Assembly: GCF_004359215.1 (NCBI RefSeq)
Contig: NW_027152016.1
Location: 299,446 to 363,445 of the forward strand
DNA length: 64,000 bases
Direction of reading: 5' to 3'
From: Bremia lactucae
Taxonomy: Eukaryota; Oomycota; Peronosporomycetes; Peronosporales; Peronosporaceae
Shown: positions 9,735-20,967 of the stretch, piece by piece
How the letters are laid out: each line of letters starts with the position of its first letter
Position numbering within the stretch: position 1 is the stretch's first letter
Notes under the pieces: generated by a model
Told to the model about the DNA's origin: nothing
Databases searched by the model: none
The model's input: only the letters and a program-made list of their open reading frames with translations
Position numbers and translations under genes: made by a program

Positions 9735-10187
9735 TCACTTTGGCGTAAGTCGAACGGATTAATTCAGGAATAGGCGACGAGATAGTCGTTAAATGAGAAA
9801 GCTCATAATTCGGCCTGCGAGATAACGCATCGGCCAAAGCATTCTGCTTGACGGGCTTATACTTCACCTCGAAGTTGTATTTCGCGGAAAAGGATAGCCA
9901 TCGGGCCATTCTCCGTGAGAGATAGGGCGACTTGGTCGCCGTGCGTAATGACGCGTGATCTGTATATATATTACAAAAGGCTTAGAGCCGAGCAGAGGAA
10001 CTCTGAATTTGATGAGAGCATACTTCATGGCAAGTAACTCTTTGTCACGAACTGGGTAATTCTTTTTCACAGCTTTAAGCTGTCTAAACTCGAACGCAAT
10101 AACCCGTTCATGCCCATTAACCTCTGTTTGTAACAGAGCACTGTCAATGGCAAAATCGGATGCGTCACAGAGACACTGAAAGGCCAA
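9735..10187 (-). pseudogene. pol: RNase H of the integrase-less Gypsy
   Basis: The frame from 10187 has 'CDASDFAIDSALLQTEVNGH' with the catalytic Asp, then 'VRDKELLAMKYALIKFRVPL'. After a shift near 9960 the end reads 'MARWLSFSAKYNFEVKYKP' and 'ALADALSRRPNYE'. The second Asp region ('YTDHASLR' in relatives) is damaged ('YIQITRHYARR'). Confidence 0.8.
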
Positions 10188-10199
10188 TTTGGATTTGGC

Positions 10200-11167
10200 A
10201 GTGCCAGAATCGGGGCATGTATAAGACTATCCTTAACTGCTCAAAAGCATTATTTTCGATTCTAGTCCAGCACCATTCTGTATCTTTTTAATGAGATTAG
10301 ATAATGGCCTAGCCATATCAGCGACATTTTTGCTATATTTTTGTAATTAATTGGCGAGACCCAACCACTGACGCAAATCCTTTTGGGATTTAGGAACCGG
10401 CCAATCTACAATGGCTTTTACCCTAGCGGGATCCGCTCTAAGGCCTCGCTTTCAAATGAAGCATCCTAAAAAAGGAATTTCGTATGCGCCAAAAATGCAT
10501 TTAGATGCATTGGCAGGCAATTTATTGGTACGCATACACTCGCAAATGGTCTAAATGGTTGTCCATATCCGACCGACCCTGCCCCACACTGCCATGGACA
10601 AAAATATCATCGAAATAAGTCTGTGCATAACCTTGCTGAGGGCGAAACAGTTGCGTCACTAGACGATTAAATGTTGCCGGGGCGTTAGAAAGCCCTTGTG
10701 GCATAATAAACCACTCCCAAATCATGCCGCTTGGGGTGCTAACCGCTGTAAGCGGGATATCGCTAGCTTGCATGAGCAATTGGTACTAACTATTTACTAA
10801 GTCCACCGCAGTGTACATTGTACATTCCACCATATTGTTCTGAAGAACTTCTAGGAATTGGGGTTTGTGCTGGTAGTGACAGCATTAAGCATATTATAAG
10901 CATGTTCAATGCGCCATTTACCATTTGGCTTTTTGACACAAAATGTCGGTGTTGAATGAGAAGATTTGCTCTCTCGTAACGTTCCTGCCTCGTGCTTAGC
11001 AAGGAAGAATTCGTCAATGCGTCACACTGCTCCCTTCGTAAAGGCCATTGTCTTGTGACACAATATTTGGTTCCCGAAACTAAGTCAATTTCATGCCGAA
11101 CACCTCTATCCGTAGGTAAAATAGATGGTGGATTAATACATACCACCTCTTGGGATTCCTTAATCAA
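10200..11167 (-). pseudogene. pol: Reverse transcriptase of the integrase-less Gypsy
   Basis: 'STPSGMIWEWFIMPQGLSNA' is followed by 'PATFNRLVTQLFRPQQGY', with the active site 'TYFDDIFVHGS' intact near 10615. The upstream frame (11167-10790) has 'GVRHEIDLVSGTKYCVTRQW', the usual RT entry motif, but shifts near 11020 and 10800. The thumb region (10200-10500) is degraded ('ADPARVKAIVDWPVPKSQK'-like text only in pieces). Confidence 0.8.
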
Positions 11168-12085
11168 GGATCAAAATACATCCATTGGATCTTAAGGATC
11201 GATGATCCGCTCCGCGCATTAAGTGCAGCTTTTGTGTCATCCAGGACAGCTTCGTCTAGAAATGACGATGAATTTAATTCAATTGCTGGTCGAATGACCA
11301 CGATTTCAGATAAGCTGCCAGCCTTTGAAGCTCGGCCGCACTTATCAATAGACATTTCGTTTAGTTCTAAAAGAGCATGTAACGAAGGGATTGCCGCGAG
11401 GCTAACTTCCTCCTTAATGTTACCGGTTACACCATTTACAAGCGTATGTAATTGCTCACTCGTGTCACTTTGTGAGGGTATACACGCTTCGTGTCCATCC
11501 TGTCTTGGAGTGGAGACAATACGCCTCTTAGAGGCGGGGACATGCACGTCCCCGGGTTTTCCAGCCTGTATTGGTTCTTTACAAGACATGGTGTCTAATT
11601 TGACATCCGACAAGGAGTTAGAAAGCTCAACTTCCTTATCGAGCGAACGTTTACGTGTCGATTTACGTGCATTAGGAGAATTTGACCCAAAATGCCCTGG
11701 AAACCCGCCATTAGTGTCACTATTGACACTCAGTTTATGGTGCCACCTCGGCCGTTCATACTCGGTGGACTGAGACGCGCCACTCCACGTATCTCACGGA
11801 TATTGCACTCTTGATGATTCGACCTTAGGCCAACAATGCTTTCAGCATTCAGTGAATCGTTATCACAACGAGTGTCACTCGTCGGAGTTCGTGCCGTTCC
11901 ACTTATTTCTGCTGAGGCGGGCTCAGAATTAATGCTTTTAACATTATAATTCATTAACTCAGACATACCAATTTCTAAGACTCTGACAGACTCGTTTAAT
12001 GATTCGCGCCAATAGCGCTTCTATTGTCTAGCAAAGGTGGGTTCGTGACTCTCCAAAACTTTGCTAGGAACATTGCGTATGGCGC
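11168..12085 (-). pseudogene. pol: Protease-RT linker of the integrase-less Gypsy
   Basis: Contains a 149-codon frame (11613-11164) rich in Ser, Glu and Lys, and a 78-codon frame (11966-11730). There are no catalytic motifs. By position it is the long disordered linker seen between protease and RT in these Gypsy elements. Confidence 0.45.
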
Positions 12086-12466
12086 CTAAGTCTTAAAACT
12101 CCAATCAATCAATGGCTCATGGTGTTCTAACCAGGCCATACCAAGGAAGAGATCATATCTCGAATCCAAATCAAGGACGAGACAGCGTTCCATACTGTCA
12201 AAATCAAGAAACTTAATACCTAAGTTCAATGAAAATTTGGAAACAGTGACACGAGTCCCAGTCGCTAAACGAACAGAGATTGTATCACCTTCATGCGCTC
12301 TAAGCGCCTCAACGTATTGTTGGCTTCCTTCAAGGGAAAGGCGTCGAGCATAATTGCAAGATGCCCCCGAGTCAATTAAAATTGGCCACGGCTTATCAAA
12401 GCCTTTTACAGAGGCTTGTGCGACTAGCAAGCCAGGCTTGTACTCTCGCCCCGTGCCATTGAGCAC
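12086..12466 (-). pseudogene. pol: Aspartic protease of the integrase-less Gypsy (frame intact)
   Basis: One uninterrupted 126-codon frame has the active site 'PWPILIDSGASCNYARRLSL', the flap-like 'VSVRLATG-TRVTVSK' region and the conserved end 'YDLFLGMAWLEHHEPLIDW'. The catalytic Asp is in DSGAS. This is the best-preserved protease in the window. It is flanked by broken gag and linker frames. Confidence 0.85.
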
Positions 12467-12552
12467 CGAGCTAATTGGGGCTCGGTTCTGTTTATTCTCA
12501 TCTCCTAGAGGTTCAACAGAGCCTAGGTCTTCCCCAGTAGGGCGCCCCGCAC

Positions 12553-13551
12553 TTACTGGGTATCGACGTTTTCTCGCACCGTACCAGATATCTGGTAAAG
12601 GTCGGAGTTGAAGCTCTTTCGAGCTTTACGCGAATTTCGAAGAGGGCAGGCCGGACTTAAATGTTTCGTGCTTCCGCACATATAACATCTACGGATGGTC
12701 TTATACTGCTCCACAGCTTGAAAAGTCTCTTTTCCTTCCTCAACGAGGCTTAAATCCATGGATTCCGCTTTATTAGACGATACCCATGTGCACGAAGAGC
12801 TTGTTCGGTAAACAGACGTGCTAACGCGAGCAGACTTAAAGTCGAACTCGGCGCGTAGCGCTGTGGCAATTGCCTCTTCGAAAGTAGAAGGATGAGATCG
12901 GAATAATTCCGTCCGGGCAACGCCCTCATTCAGACCCCCCATAAAAATGGTTACTACAATTGCTTCTTGCACCGGGTCTTGATGCATAGATGCAATGAGA
13001 GCTCTCAGTTCCTAATCAAGTCCCATAGGGTTCTTTTACTTGTCGAGTCGCTAGGTGCCGTACTCGCATGCAAAAAGCCTGATCAGGCGGTGCAAACATG
13101 CTGGTCATTTGCTGTTTCAGCAAATATCATGAGGACAAAGCGTCATTTATGGACGTACTGCACGATAGTGCCATCTCCATGGCTCTGCCTCCAAGTTTGG
13201 AAATGGCCATAGCCACCTTTTGCCGTTCTGTAAAGAACAAGGCGGAATCAATGGACATTTCCATCTGCTTAATCCAAAAAGGGAGATTTTCCACCTCTTT
13301 TCCCTCAAATGTCTTCACATTTACAGTTAGAGGGCGAGCCCTCGGCTCTAAGTCGGTAAAGAGATGTTCTGGGTTGGCTTAGATGCCGCTAAGTGGTCCT
13401 GTACCTGACCGATAAGGGAGGTTTCGTACCGCGTGAAGGCTCCAAGCCTTCCATGCAGGACCTCTGGTCCCTGGGAGATAATAAATTCCACGTGCTCAAG
13501 CGCAAATAAGATTTTGAGCTTGTCAAAAGCGGCGCGTTGCGGTTCTGACAA
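12553..13551 (-). pseudogene. gag: Gag with zinc knuckle, integrase-less Gypsy
   Basis: The C-terminal frame (12987-12553) has 'VVTIFMGGLNEGVARTELF' and 'EAIATALRAEFDFKSARV', the Gag end typical of Gypsy, then a knuckle 'CYMCGSTKHLSPAC' (CX2CX4HX4C intact). Upstream, '[20 protein letters not shown]' (13318-13127) is the Gag N-terminal start of capsid ('W' and 'ME' motif). A frameshift separates the two. Bases 13348-13551 carry the N-terminal helical part. Confidence 0.8.
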
Positions 13552-13615
13552 TCGGGAACCTCTTTTATTTTCGTGAGGGTTTAGTCTTGTAAGGACTCAG
13601 GCGTAGATTGACTAC

Positions 13616-13626
13616 GACTGCTACCA
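13616..13626 (-). promoter_or_regulatory. Primer-binding site (initiator tRNA-Met)
   Basis: On the minus strand, ...ACA, CC, then TGGTAGCAGTCG. The first nine bases TGGTAGCAG match the complement of the initiator tRNA-Met 3' end. Confidence 0.75.
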
Positions 13627-13628
13627 GG

Positions 13629-14058
13629 TGTAGCGGAGCTGCCTCGCTCCTAAAGTCAGAGGAAGACTTTCAGACTTAGAGAGTCACTTAGTTCTATTGA
13701 ATTAATGGGTTTAACAACTCAGGGAGTCGTACAAGCTATTTAAGCTTAAGGAATCCTAGTTCAAGGATTTCAAGGGTTTGTAGAGCCAAGTGGCAACTAG
13801 TGCCCAAGAGGGTATACCTTAGAAAGGCTTCTATCTCTTACAGACACTTGACACTTTAAGATCATAAGGGGAACTACACTTTATTTAATTATTTAAATTT
13901 AAAAACCTTACCCTAGCTAATTGAAATTTTTTTCGGCCGCAAGATTTATATCTGGCGGCGACCACATTTGTTTTCATAATTAATGGGATTTAAGTAGCTA
14001 ACCCATAAAGTCAATGTACTACAACAACGGTTCTCCAACCGATGTGTGCCCCAGTACA
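13629..14058 (-). repeat. 5' LTR of the integrase-less Gypsy (430 bp)
   Basis: Runs from TGTAGCGGAG to CCCCAGTACA on the plus strand. It is homologous to the solo LTR 25675-26129 and the truncated LTR 9519-9733, and is followed by GTGTT (the TSD). Confidence 0.85.
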
Positions 14059-14063
14059 GTGTT

Positions 14064-14483
14064 GATAGACCATACGTTTCGTTTTGCTCTTCTGGCTCTT
14101 TAGAGGACCATACGTAGAGCATAAAAAGGCCGTAATATGGCTGCGAGTCAGTCGACACTTTTCAAGGCAGTTATGATGGGGCCAGTCACCCTCTGGCTCT
14201 TTAGCCACTTACGTACTGGTTAAGTTGAAAGCTTTTCAGCATGACTCGAGTCAATAGACAACGTGACGGAAGCAATTGCTTGAATTCACACCTCACACGC
14301 AAAGTTTTCAATTCTGTTTCTTGAAATCTTTGGAACGCAACGATGTCGGGGATTACTATAATGTTGATCTATAGACGTCTTTCTTGTTCACGTTTCGGTA
14401 TGAAGACGGCGTCTAGTGTAATGGGGAAGCCCGTCACATAGTCGCTATAATCAATAAGAAGAATATTTAAGAATAAAAAATAG
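14064..14483. other. Unassigned sequence
   Basis: Only short frames. The string 'ctctggctctttag' occurs twice (about 14090 and 14190). No gene or element recognised. Confidence 0.3.
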
Positions 14484-15486
14484 GGAACCGGTATAGGCAC
14501 ACACCCCTCCTTCCCGTCTATTTGTTTTAACTAAATAAGAAATACAAGTTTAAAAACACAATTTTATTATTCCGCTATATCGAAAAATTAAAAATTATTC
14601 CTTTGAGTCGTAGTTAGATCACCTTTTAGACTTCGATACACCATCACACACCCTAACTTACATTAGGTAATTGCTATAGCCACACACCTTAATTACCTAC
14701 ACGAAAGTAGTGTAATGGGTGTGACTGCTCCTGAGCACATCAGAAACCGTGTTTTCGTTCCGCGACATTAGATGTACTGCTTTTAATAGGTGAGAAATGG
14801 ATAAGAGCACTCACACTTGATTGGCTAGTCATAAAAAGCGAAAAGATAGAGTAGCAAATCGAGCCGAGGGGGAAGTTGAGCTGGAAATAAGTGGCAAAGG
14901 CCGGAGGTGCGCTGTTGCGCAAGTACGTTAGGTAGTCTTTGGCGATCAAGCTTAGGATGAATTTATTAAGCTTAACTTCTACCAACTTTTGCGGAAGTGC
15001 ATACTTACCTTTCAAATAGGCCATCTCCGTGTTTTTTTTTTGCTCTCACCATGAGCACGAGCCAGCCACAATTTCCTTTTGTTTCAGATTTTGTCGGCTT
15101 TCGCTCGTAATTTCTTTGTCGAAAAGCATCTTGCTATTAAAAAAGAAATTACAAAAATATTGAGAAGTCTTTTTGCAGGCCTCCTGACCTACTGAAGCTG
15201 GGAAGGCCTGCATAAAGGTTTCTCATATAAAATATAGTTATCAAGAAGTTGCCACCATTACACTACTCTCATAAATACAGAAAATATAATTAAGGGATTT
15301 GGCTATATTGGTTCCCAAATGCAATATGAAGGGGCAAAGGGCAATCTAAAGACGATTGTAAAAAACCTGTTGATTTTTGGATGCAGTGGAATGACCGTAC
15401 AATGATTATTTCTTATATAACGTTCTTATTCAATACAGACGGGGAGGAGGGTGGCTATACCAACAGGGGGGGGGGCGAAACCGGTT
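14484..15486. mobile_element. Candidate inverted-repeat DNA element
   Basis: The left part (14484-14735) and right part (15245-15486) are imperfect inverted copies. 'accggtatag...cctccttcccgtct' on the left matches the reverse complement of 'gacggggaggagggtggctatacc' (shared core) on the right. 'gtagtgtaatgggtgtg' (about 14707) matches the reverse complement of 'ccaccattacactac' (about 15251). Between them lies a 94-codon minus-strand frame. The layout fits a DNA transposon or MITE with long terminal inverted repeats, but I cannot define exact ends or a TSD. A small perfect hairpin (gcaggcct / aggcctgc, 15175-15211) lies inside. Confidence 0.4.
14740..15024 (-). CDS. Hypothetical 94-residue frame inside the inverted-repeat element
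   Basis: Starts MAYLKGKYALPQKLVEVKLN and continues Leu-rich with no recognised motif, no signal peptide and no clear catalytic residues. It ends in a basic tail. It could be a remnant of a transposase or a chance frame in AT-rich sequence. Confidence 0.25.
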   Translation of the reverse strand: MAYLKGKYALPQKLVEVKLNKFILSLIAKDYLTYLRNSAPPAFATYFQLNFPLGSICYSIFSLFMTSQSSVSALIHFSPIKSSTSNVAERKHGF

Positions 15487-15959
15487 TCCAGAAATATTAT
15501 CTTTGTAGATGAAATTGTAATATTGAAGGAGAAACGTTACAAAATTGATTATTAATTGACATAGGTCATTATGCTAACCCCACCAATCGATGCTAGACGC
15601 ACGAAAGGGCGGTAGCAAAGAGTCGCAATATATAATTGAAATAAATATTAAGATAGCTAAAAATAGTAATACGTGGGAATTTGATTATAATAATACAGTT
15701 TTTTCCATTTCCTACAACCGACGTATAAGACGTGCAGAGGAAGAGTAGGCGGGCACGTCTTAATGCGGCCACGCTCTACTTATGCACACAACCTAGCACA
15801 GCGAGGAAGCGGTCTAACCGTCAACTCTTGTGTGCCTAAGCGACCTCACCCAACGCACTTAGATCTCTCGTAAACGTGTCGTCATGGGAGCGGTGATCCG
15901 ACTCCTCGTGCGCACTCAACAAGTAGCTAGTAGTTTTCAGACTGATTCATATTTGATCG
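15487..15959. other. Unassigned AT-rich sequence
   Basis: No frame or repeat I can name. It may include the far end of the type B LTR that begins at 16252 and reads leftwards. Confidence 0.3.
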
Positions 15960-16252
15960 TATTATATATAAATACCGATTTTTCCAATAATAAAATGCCA
16001 CTTCTGTAGATAACACAAATATGTATTGCGAACGTATCTTTCTAGATACCTCGCGTAACGGATGACGCTAGGCGTCATCTCTCCTAATGTGAATACAACA
16101 ATGTACATCACATACACAAGGGTGAGCCACAATGTGAGCAACACCTACTTGGTGGGCCCAGTTACTTTATTTAAGTAATGGACATCCCCGTAAGTACATT
16201 TTGTGAAATTAACGGGGACTGTGTAACATTAGGGCAACTTTAGCCCGTTATA
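15960..16252 (-). repeat. Type B LTR, reversed; distal end not defined
   Basis: Read from 16252 down it begins 'taacgggctaaagttgccct', matching 2838-2968 in the first 130 bases. It is preceded by a G-run (16253-16258 reversed) like the PPT of that family. The rest cannot be bounded by a second copy. Confidence 0.55.
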
Positions 16253-16258
16253 CCCCCC

Positions 16259-16701
16259 CGTAACGGGGCACTGCCGACTTGTACTGCTTCAGTACAAGTC
16301 CACTTCGCACTGCCTCAGTGCGAGTGGTGCCTCACGTCACTTTACGTACACTAGTACGTGCAGAGGAAGTCTTCTCTATAAGCACTTGCTTTAAAGAAGG
16401 TTTATTAAAAACTGTATTATATAATTAAGTTCTTCTTGTCGGTCTACTTAATACTAACTTAATTATAAACTAATACAAGACATGTACTAAAAGTATTATC
16501 TGTCTCTCTCTTTGCGCGCGTCCAGCGCTGACTAGACCGCCAAGATTTTAGATATAATGGTCTATACCTACCAATAGATAAGCTTTAAGAATATTACCAT
16601 GTCAAGTAATAATCTCATAGATATTATCTACCTTTTAGATAATATATTAACTAACAACCTTTAAGGGTTAATCTCATGTAACGAGGATACACCCCGTTAC
16701 A
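16259..16701 (-). repeat. E2 3' LTR, type A (443 bp)
   Basis: Plus-strand ends CGTAACGGGG (first base changed from T) and CCCCGTTACA. Homologous to 23545-23973 and 7802-8256. Confidence 0.85.
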
Positions 16702-16716
16702 TCACTTCTTTTTTAA
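16702..16716 (-). promoter_or_regulatory. E2 polypurine tract
   Basis: The minus strand reads 'cttaaaaaagaagtga' immediately before the LTR start TGTAACGGGG, identifying this LTR as the 3' one. Confidence 0.75.
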
Positions 16717-16851
16717 GCGACAATCACTCTGGCTGCCACTGGGTATAGTGGTCACTATAATACCGTTTTATTTAAAACGATAGTGATTGGTCAGATTCAT
16801 CATTTTTAATTATATCGCATAATTTACAAGTCTATGTAGTATGCGAATAGT

Positions 16852-18456
16852 GCGGCGCCTTCGGCTGCGGTTCATGCAGCCGCGAGCGGCGCATTACTAT
16901 CTCTTGCGGCAGACGTTCAGTCTGCCATAGTCTCATCTTCTCCCGCGACTACGAATGCGAGTCGGACGAAATGGCCAGCTCAGGGTGATTAGAACAGCCG
17001 CCGGATAGACGTCAGGCGCTGACTATGAGCCTTCGAAAGAGAGGGCTCATTCCGATAGACGAGTTAATAGTCTGTTCGGTTCCGACGATGATGATGATTC
17101 CTCATCGCTAGTACCGTCTCCTGAGCCGCCCACCCCGAACATATTTCTGTGCATAGTGATGACGATAGCGTAAGCCATCGTAATAAAAGCTCTTGTGGTA
17201 CCATTGCTTTAGTGGGTTCCACTCAGGGGAGCATAGAATGTTAAATGTCTCGCCTTGCCCCTGAAAAGAATCCTTGGCTTTTGCCCAAACGGCAAGTTAG
17301 TAGCTTGTCTGGAGAGACTACACCTTACAATAAGTATCCCTAATTTATTTCGACAAAGCTACGTGGGCTTGACCCAGCGCGGAGAACTTTCGCGCTGAGG
17401 GAGGTTTTTATCTCGATGCTTTTCTTTAGCATCGATAGTATAGTGGCAACAACAAACGAGATAAAAACTCGCTGATGCAAGCCTGGAGTGCGTTTATCCG
17501 CAATGTCAAAGACATTGGGCGCGAAGCTGGCTTCAAAGGCTTAACGCGATTCGCATTAAGTTTAAGAAACGAACGCTAACCAGTGCAAGGTATAAATTGC
17601 AACGGCTGTCACGTGAGGCAGGACTTCGACGACTCACGTGGGGTGATCCCTGTCCGTGTTGTGTTGACAACACGAAGCGAGTAAAAGGAAACGTCTATTC
17701 TCCTTCTTCGCCCTGGGGAAGGCCGCGCATCTCTATCGAGATGCGCGATGCGATTAACGTTTTGCAATCGATTTACATGCGCCAGAGCACGTGTTTTCCG
17801 ATGGACCTTTTGATCCATCGGACGAGTCTCGTCATACTGACGAACGAGGCCCTCAGCGTCAGTATCAGCTGGGAACGAGGCTCCCAGCTGTCATGGAAAG
17901 GTGGAAAACCGCGCAAGCGAACAAGATAACTCGTTCGCTTCCCCTTCACATCACGGTGTTGTTAGATACGTTCCACAAGGAAACGCTGACCACCGTGGGA
18001 ATCCCACCAATGGTTTTGGCGGAGGGGTAAATATTAGATCCGACCCATCTGTCGGATCTAGAGTCAAAGATCGACAAACTCGATCGGTTCCTCCATGATT
18101 TGGAGGAGTGACATAACCACGAGCGCGGCAAGCGTCGCTCGTTAGAGAAGATGGTGCAGGCTAACCATATCGAACAATTGGAAATTTTTTCGAAGAGTGC
18201 GTACTCCATATTGGAGAACGAACGGAATTAACACGCTCTTCGTGATGAGCTGCCGTCAGCTCATCGCGGTTTCGAGGATCTTCGGACCCGACATGAGAAT
18301 CTCCAGATTCAGCATGAGAATTGGGTTCGTGACCACAAGAACCTTTTAGGGTTTCTTGAAAAGGGTGGTCAAATCCGTCCTCAAAAGAAACCGCGTACTG
18401 ATGGTACGGCGGAGCCGACCAACAAAAAACATAGGATGCGTTCCTATCCTACGTGA
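16852..18456 (+). pseudogene. E2 aORF (antisense accessory ORF), degraded
   Basis: Plus-strand frames between the 3' LTR and integrase. Ala-rich start (16860-17000, ending 'WPAQGD'; compare 'GDW' in E3/E4); 'RLAPEKNPWLLPKRQ' (17255-17300); 'YKLQRLSREAGLRRLTWGDP' (17595-17660); then a coiled coil 'DLESKIDKLDRFLHDLEE' and 'ENLQIQHENWVRDHKNLLGF' (18040-18360). It ends 'KKPRTDGTAEPTNKKHR' with a stop near 18456. From about 17609 it is antisense to the Pol C-terminus. Homologous pieces in E3 and E4 occupy the same place. Confidence 0.5.
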
Positions 18457-18460
18457 CTAT
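17609..18460 (-). pseudogene. pol: E2 Pol C-terminus with chromodomain
   Basis: After the integrase end ('FVGRLRRYHQY'-like, near 18440), a long hydrophilic linker (HEPNSHAESGDSHVGSEDPR) leads to a chromodomain at about 17995-17860. It reads 'HGGQRFLVERI', a stop, 'QHRDVKGKRTSYLVRLRG', then 'FPPFHDSWEPRSQLI'. The aromatic/Trp positions and WxxxPxxxxSWE pattern are those of chromoviral integrases, which direct insertion to marked chromatin. A basic tail (ARPSPGRRRR) ends near 17609. Two stops and a frameshift break it. Confidence 0.7.
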
Positions 18461-19790
18461 TCCATTGTGTACGCATTCCCTCTGCGATGCAGTACAAGAG
18501 GTGGCCCAATGAACTTGGGTAGTAGTTTACTGCTACCCACAATAGTGAGTACACGCTTAGGTAAGTTTGCCGTAAAGAATAGTACTAGGTCATTAAGGTT
18601 AAATAAAAGAACATTTGTTCTTCCATGTTTGCCTGCGTTCCTTTTCTGACGATCTAGGGATTATGGTGTTTTTTGGTTTGATTACAGTTGACGGCGTTAG
18701 CAATGGAATTCTGTACAAAACGAATTACTGATTCTCGAGTCAGCAGAAATTCTTCTGCTGACGCATTTGTTTTATCTTTTTCAGTACGCTTTGTGCGTAC
18801 TGCCATGAGAACTTTCTCATCTTCGATGTCGATTGCTTCGACATCAACATCATTCGCGTCGTTGTTAACTTCGGCGCGCAATGATAATGAGCAATAAATG
18901 GTTTTGCTCGTGCGAGTCCACCTCCCCTCTAAATCTACAGGATCCCTCTCATTGGGTGGGTTTACGTGGATGGCGTAAGTCGTTCACGAAGAACGGTGTA
19001 TGCGTTGTAGACGCATGCACCTAATTTTTTGATAGCGAATTCGACCATCGGTAAGAACTCGCTCCGATTCGGATACGATTAGACGTAACCTCGAAGTATC
19101 TCTTCGAAGACATCGTGTACGCGTTCCGTCTGACCATCTGTATCTGGATGTTCAGAAGTTGACATAGTCAGCCGTGTTCCGAGAGATCGGAACACGGATT
19201 GCCAAAACTCCGCCTTAAGACCGCGGATCTCTATCCGAGACCGATATACGGGGTATCCCGCGGAGTTTAAATACCATGTCGATAAAGACACGGGCACAAC
19301 CCGGAGCCGTGATTGACTCTGGTACTGCAGCAAGATTTACCATTTTGCTGAATCTGTCTACAAAAACAAGAATTCGATTGTATTTGTGATCGTCTTCGGG
19401 AAATCCGAAGACGAAGTCCGTAGATAAGGATTGCCAACACTCTACCGGAAGTGGTAGAGGCTGAAAAGGTGCACGGGATGAAGGGCTAGGCTTCACCCGT
19501 TGACATACCTCGCAACCACGAAAGGTACTTGCGCACGAACGGATACTGGCGGGGCCAATTAAAGTCGCCACTTACTGTGAGATAAGTCTTCTCACGTCCA
19601 CGATGCCCACTTGTTGGTGCATCGTAACACTCATACATGATGCGCAAGCTCAAATCATTGCGAGTTGAGACGACGACACGTGGTTTGTCGCCTACAACGG
19701 CTGTGTTATACAATAAGCCGTTGCGTGTTGTGCATCGATCGGATGACGATCGATATAAAAGATTTATTAAATGTATTCATCCGATGATCC
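18461..19790 (-). pseudogene. pol: E2 integrase
   Basis: The zinc-binding part (19713-19486) has 'MYECYDAPTSGHRGREKTY', where the first His of the H2C2 site is Tyr. The core (19571-19215) has 'STDFVFGFPEDDHKYN' with the first Asp and 'RISVSDRDPRS' with the second. A further frame (19333-19079) has 'DTDGQTERVHDVFEEIL' with the Glu. The C-terminal region (18881-18654) reads 'EEFLLTRESVIRFVQNSIA'. At least three frameshifts. Confidence 0.8.
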
Positions 19791-19827
19791 ATTAAAGGCA
19801 GAAGGTCCTTATCTTCTGCGTAAGCTT

Positions 19828-20153
19828 TCATATTTCATCAACTAAGGTTGATGACGGAACACTCGTAGTGAGTGTTGCAACAGTGGGATCGATTTCACTG
19901 TTGCAGTGCACTGCCAACTCGAAATCGGGTCGGCGTGTCAATGCATCCGCGACGACATTAGGTCGTCCAGGTCTATATTCGACGGAGAAATTATACTCCG
20001 CGAAGAAGGATAGCCACCTCGCTGAACGCAATTCGTAACAGACGGCGCGCTCTGCGCCGTCTGTATCGTATTGATTATCGCGTAGCCGATTGCGAAATCG
20101 CTGGCGTCACAGACCACATGGAATAGTCTGTCTTGACCTGCAAACGCTGACAA
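19828..20153 (-). pseudogene. pol: E2 RNase H, internally deleted
   Basis: 'FHVVCDASDFAIGYAI' (first Asp; 20153-20080) joins almost directly to 'RWLSFFAEYNFSVEYRPGR' and 'VVADALTRRPDFE'. The middle (YTDHASLR block) present in E1 is missing, so about 200 bp have been deleted here. Confidence 0.75.
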
Positions 20154-20967
20154 TCAGCGTTCTATAACCATTTTTCGTCTTTTTTTCAAGAGACGAGAGA
20201 GATGAACTTTCATCTCTGCATAATTGCGACAGTACTGCAAGTACGCCGCTAAACCAAGGGACTTTCTAAGTCCCCTTGACATCGACTGGAACTGGCCAGT
20301 CGGTGATTGCCTAGATTTTTTGGGATCAACGCGCACGCCGTATTTACCGCGATGCACCCAAGAAGTGGTATTTCGCTTGCAGCAAATATACACTTCTTGA
20401 GATTTGCATACAACTTGTGCTTTCGCATAAGTGTAAAAAACTGACGTGCGTGAGTTTTATCAACTTCTACGTCCGTCTTTCCGTCCATGGCTTGGCTATC
20501 GACGAATACATCGTCGAAATCACTCGATGCAAATTCTCGCACCGGTCTCAACAGATTTGTTACGCATCTGTTGAATGTTGCAGGGGCGTTACTAAGCCCC
20601 TAAGACATCACTAGCCATTCCCAGAGCATCCCACTGGGAAAGCTCGCTGCTGTGACGGGGTGTGCCGTTCACGCATAAGGATTTCATAGAACCCATCCAT
20701 CAGATCCATAGACGAAAAGATCGTACTCTTAGACATACCATCTATGATAACGTCTTGTCTAGGTATCGGCTTTTGAGCCGGTACCGTTGCAGCAATCAGT
20801 TTATTGAATGCGTGCACTATCCGCCACCCTCCTGTGGCCTTTCGCACACAAATGTTCGGAGAGCTATATAGGGAGGTTGACTTCCTTGCATGGGCCGCTT
20901 TTAATCGATCGATAAAGAGTTTGTATATCGTATGTACTTTTTCACGAGGCAGTGGCGACCGCTTCAT
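20154..20967 (-). pseudogene. pol: E2 reverse transcriptase
   Basis: The frame from 20967 has 'VRKATGGWRIVHAFNKLIAA', 'TPSQQRAFPVGCSGNG' (frameshifted STPSG block) and 'STIFSSMDLMDGFYEILMRE'. The active site is 'SDFDDVFVDSQAMDGK' near 20520 in the next frame. Thumb: 'KHKLYANLKKCIFAASEIPL'. The Tyr before the FDD pair is Asp in this copy. Confidence 0.8.

Larger units (their letters stand above)
9519..14058 (-). mobile_element. Ty3/Gypsy element with integrase and part of the 3' LTR deleted
   Basis: Bounded by GTGTT duplications. Minus-strand order: 5' LTR 13629-14058, PBS, gag 13551-12553, protease 12466-12086, linker, RT 11167-10200, RNase H 10187-9735, then directly a truncated 3' LTR 9519-9733. 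Integrase, chromodomain and the inner half of the 3' LTR were removed in one deletion after insertion. The family differs from E1/E2 (different LTR, DSGA protease); E6 at 36590-37000 belongs to the same family. Confidence 0.85.

Noticed and set aside
17000..18456. Plus-strand frames in 17.0-18.5 kb read as the gag of a separate plus-strand element
   Set aside because: The opposite strand carries a clear chromodomain and Pol tail belonging to E2, there is no PBS or CCHC knuckle, and the same frames recur antisense in E3 and E4. I list them as aORF instead.
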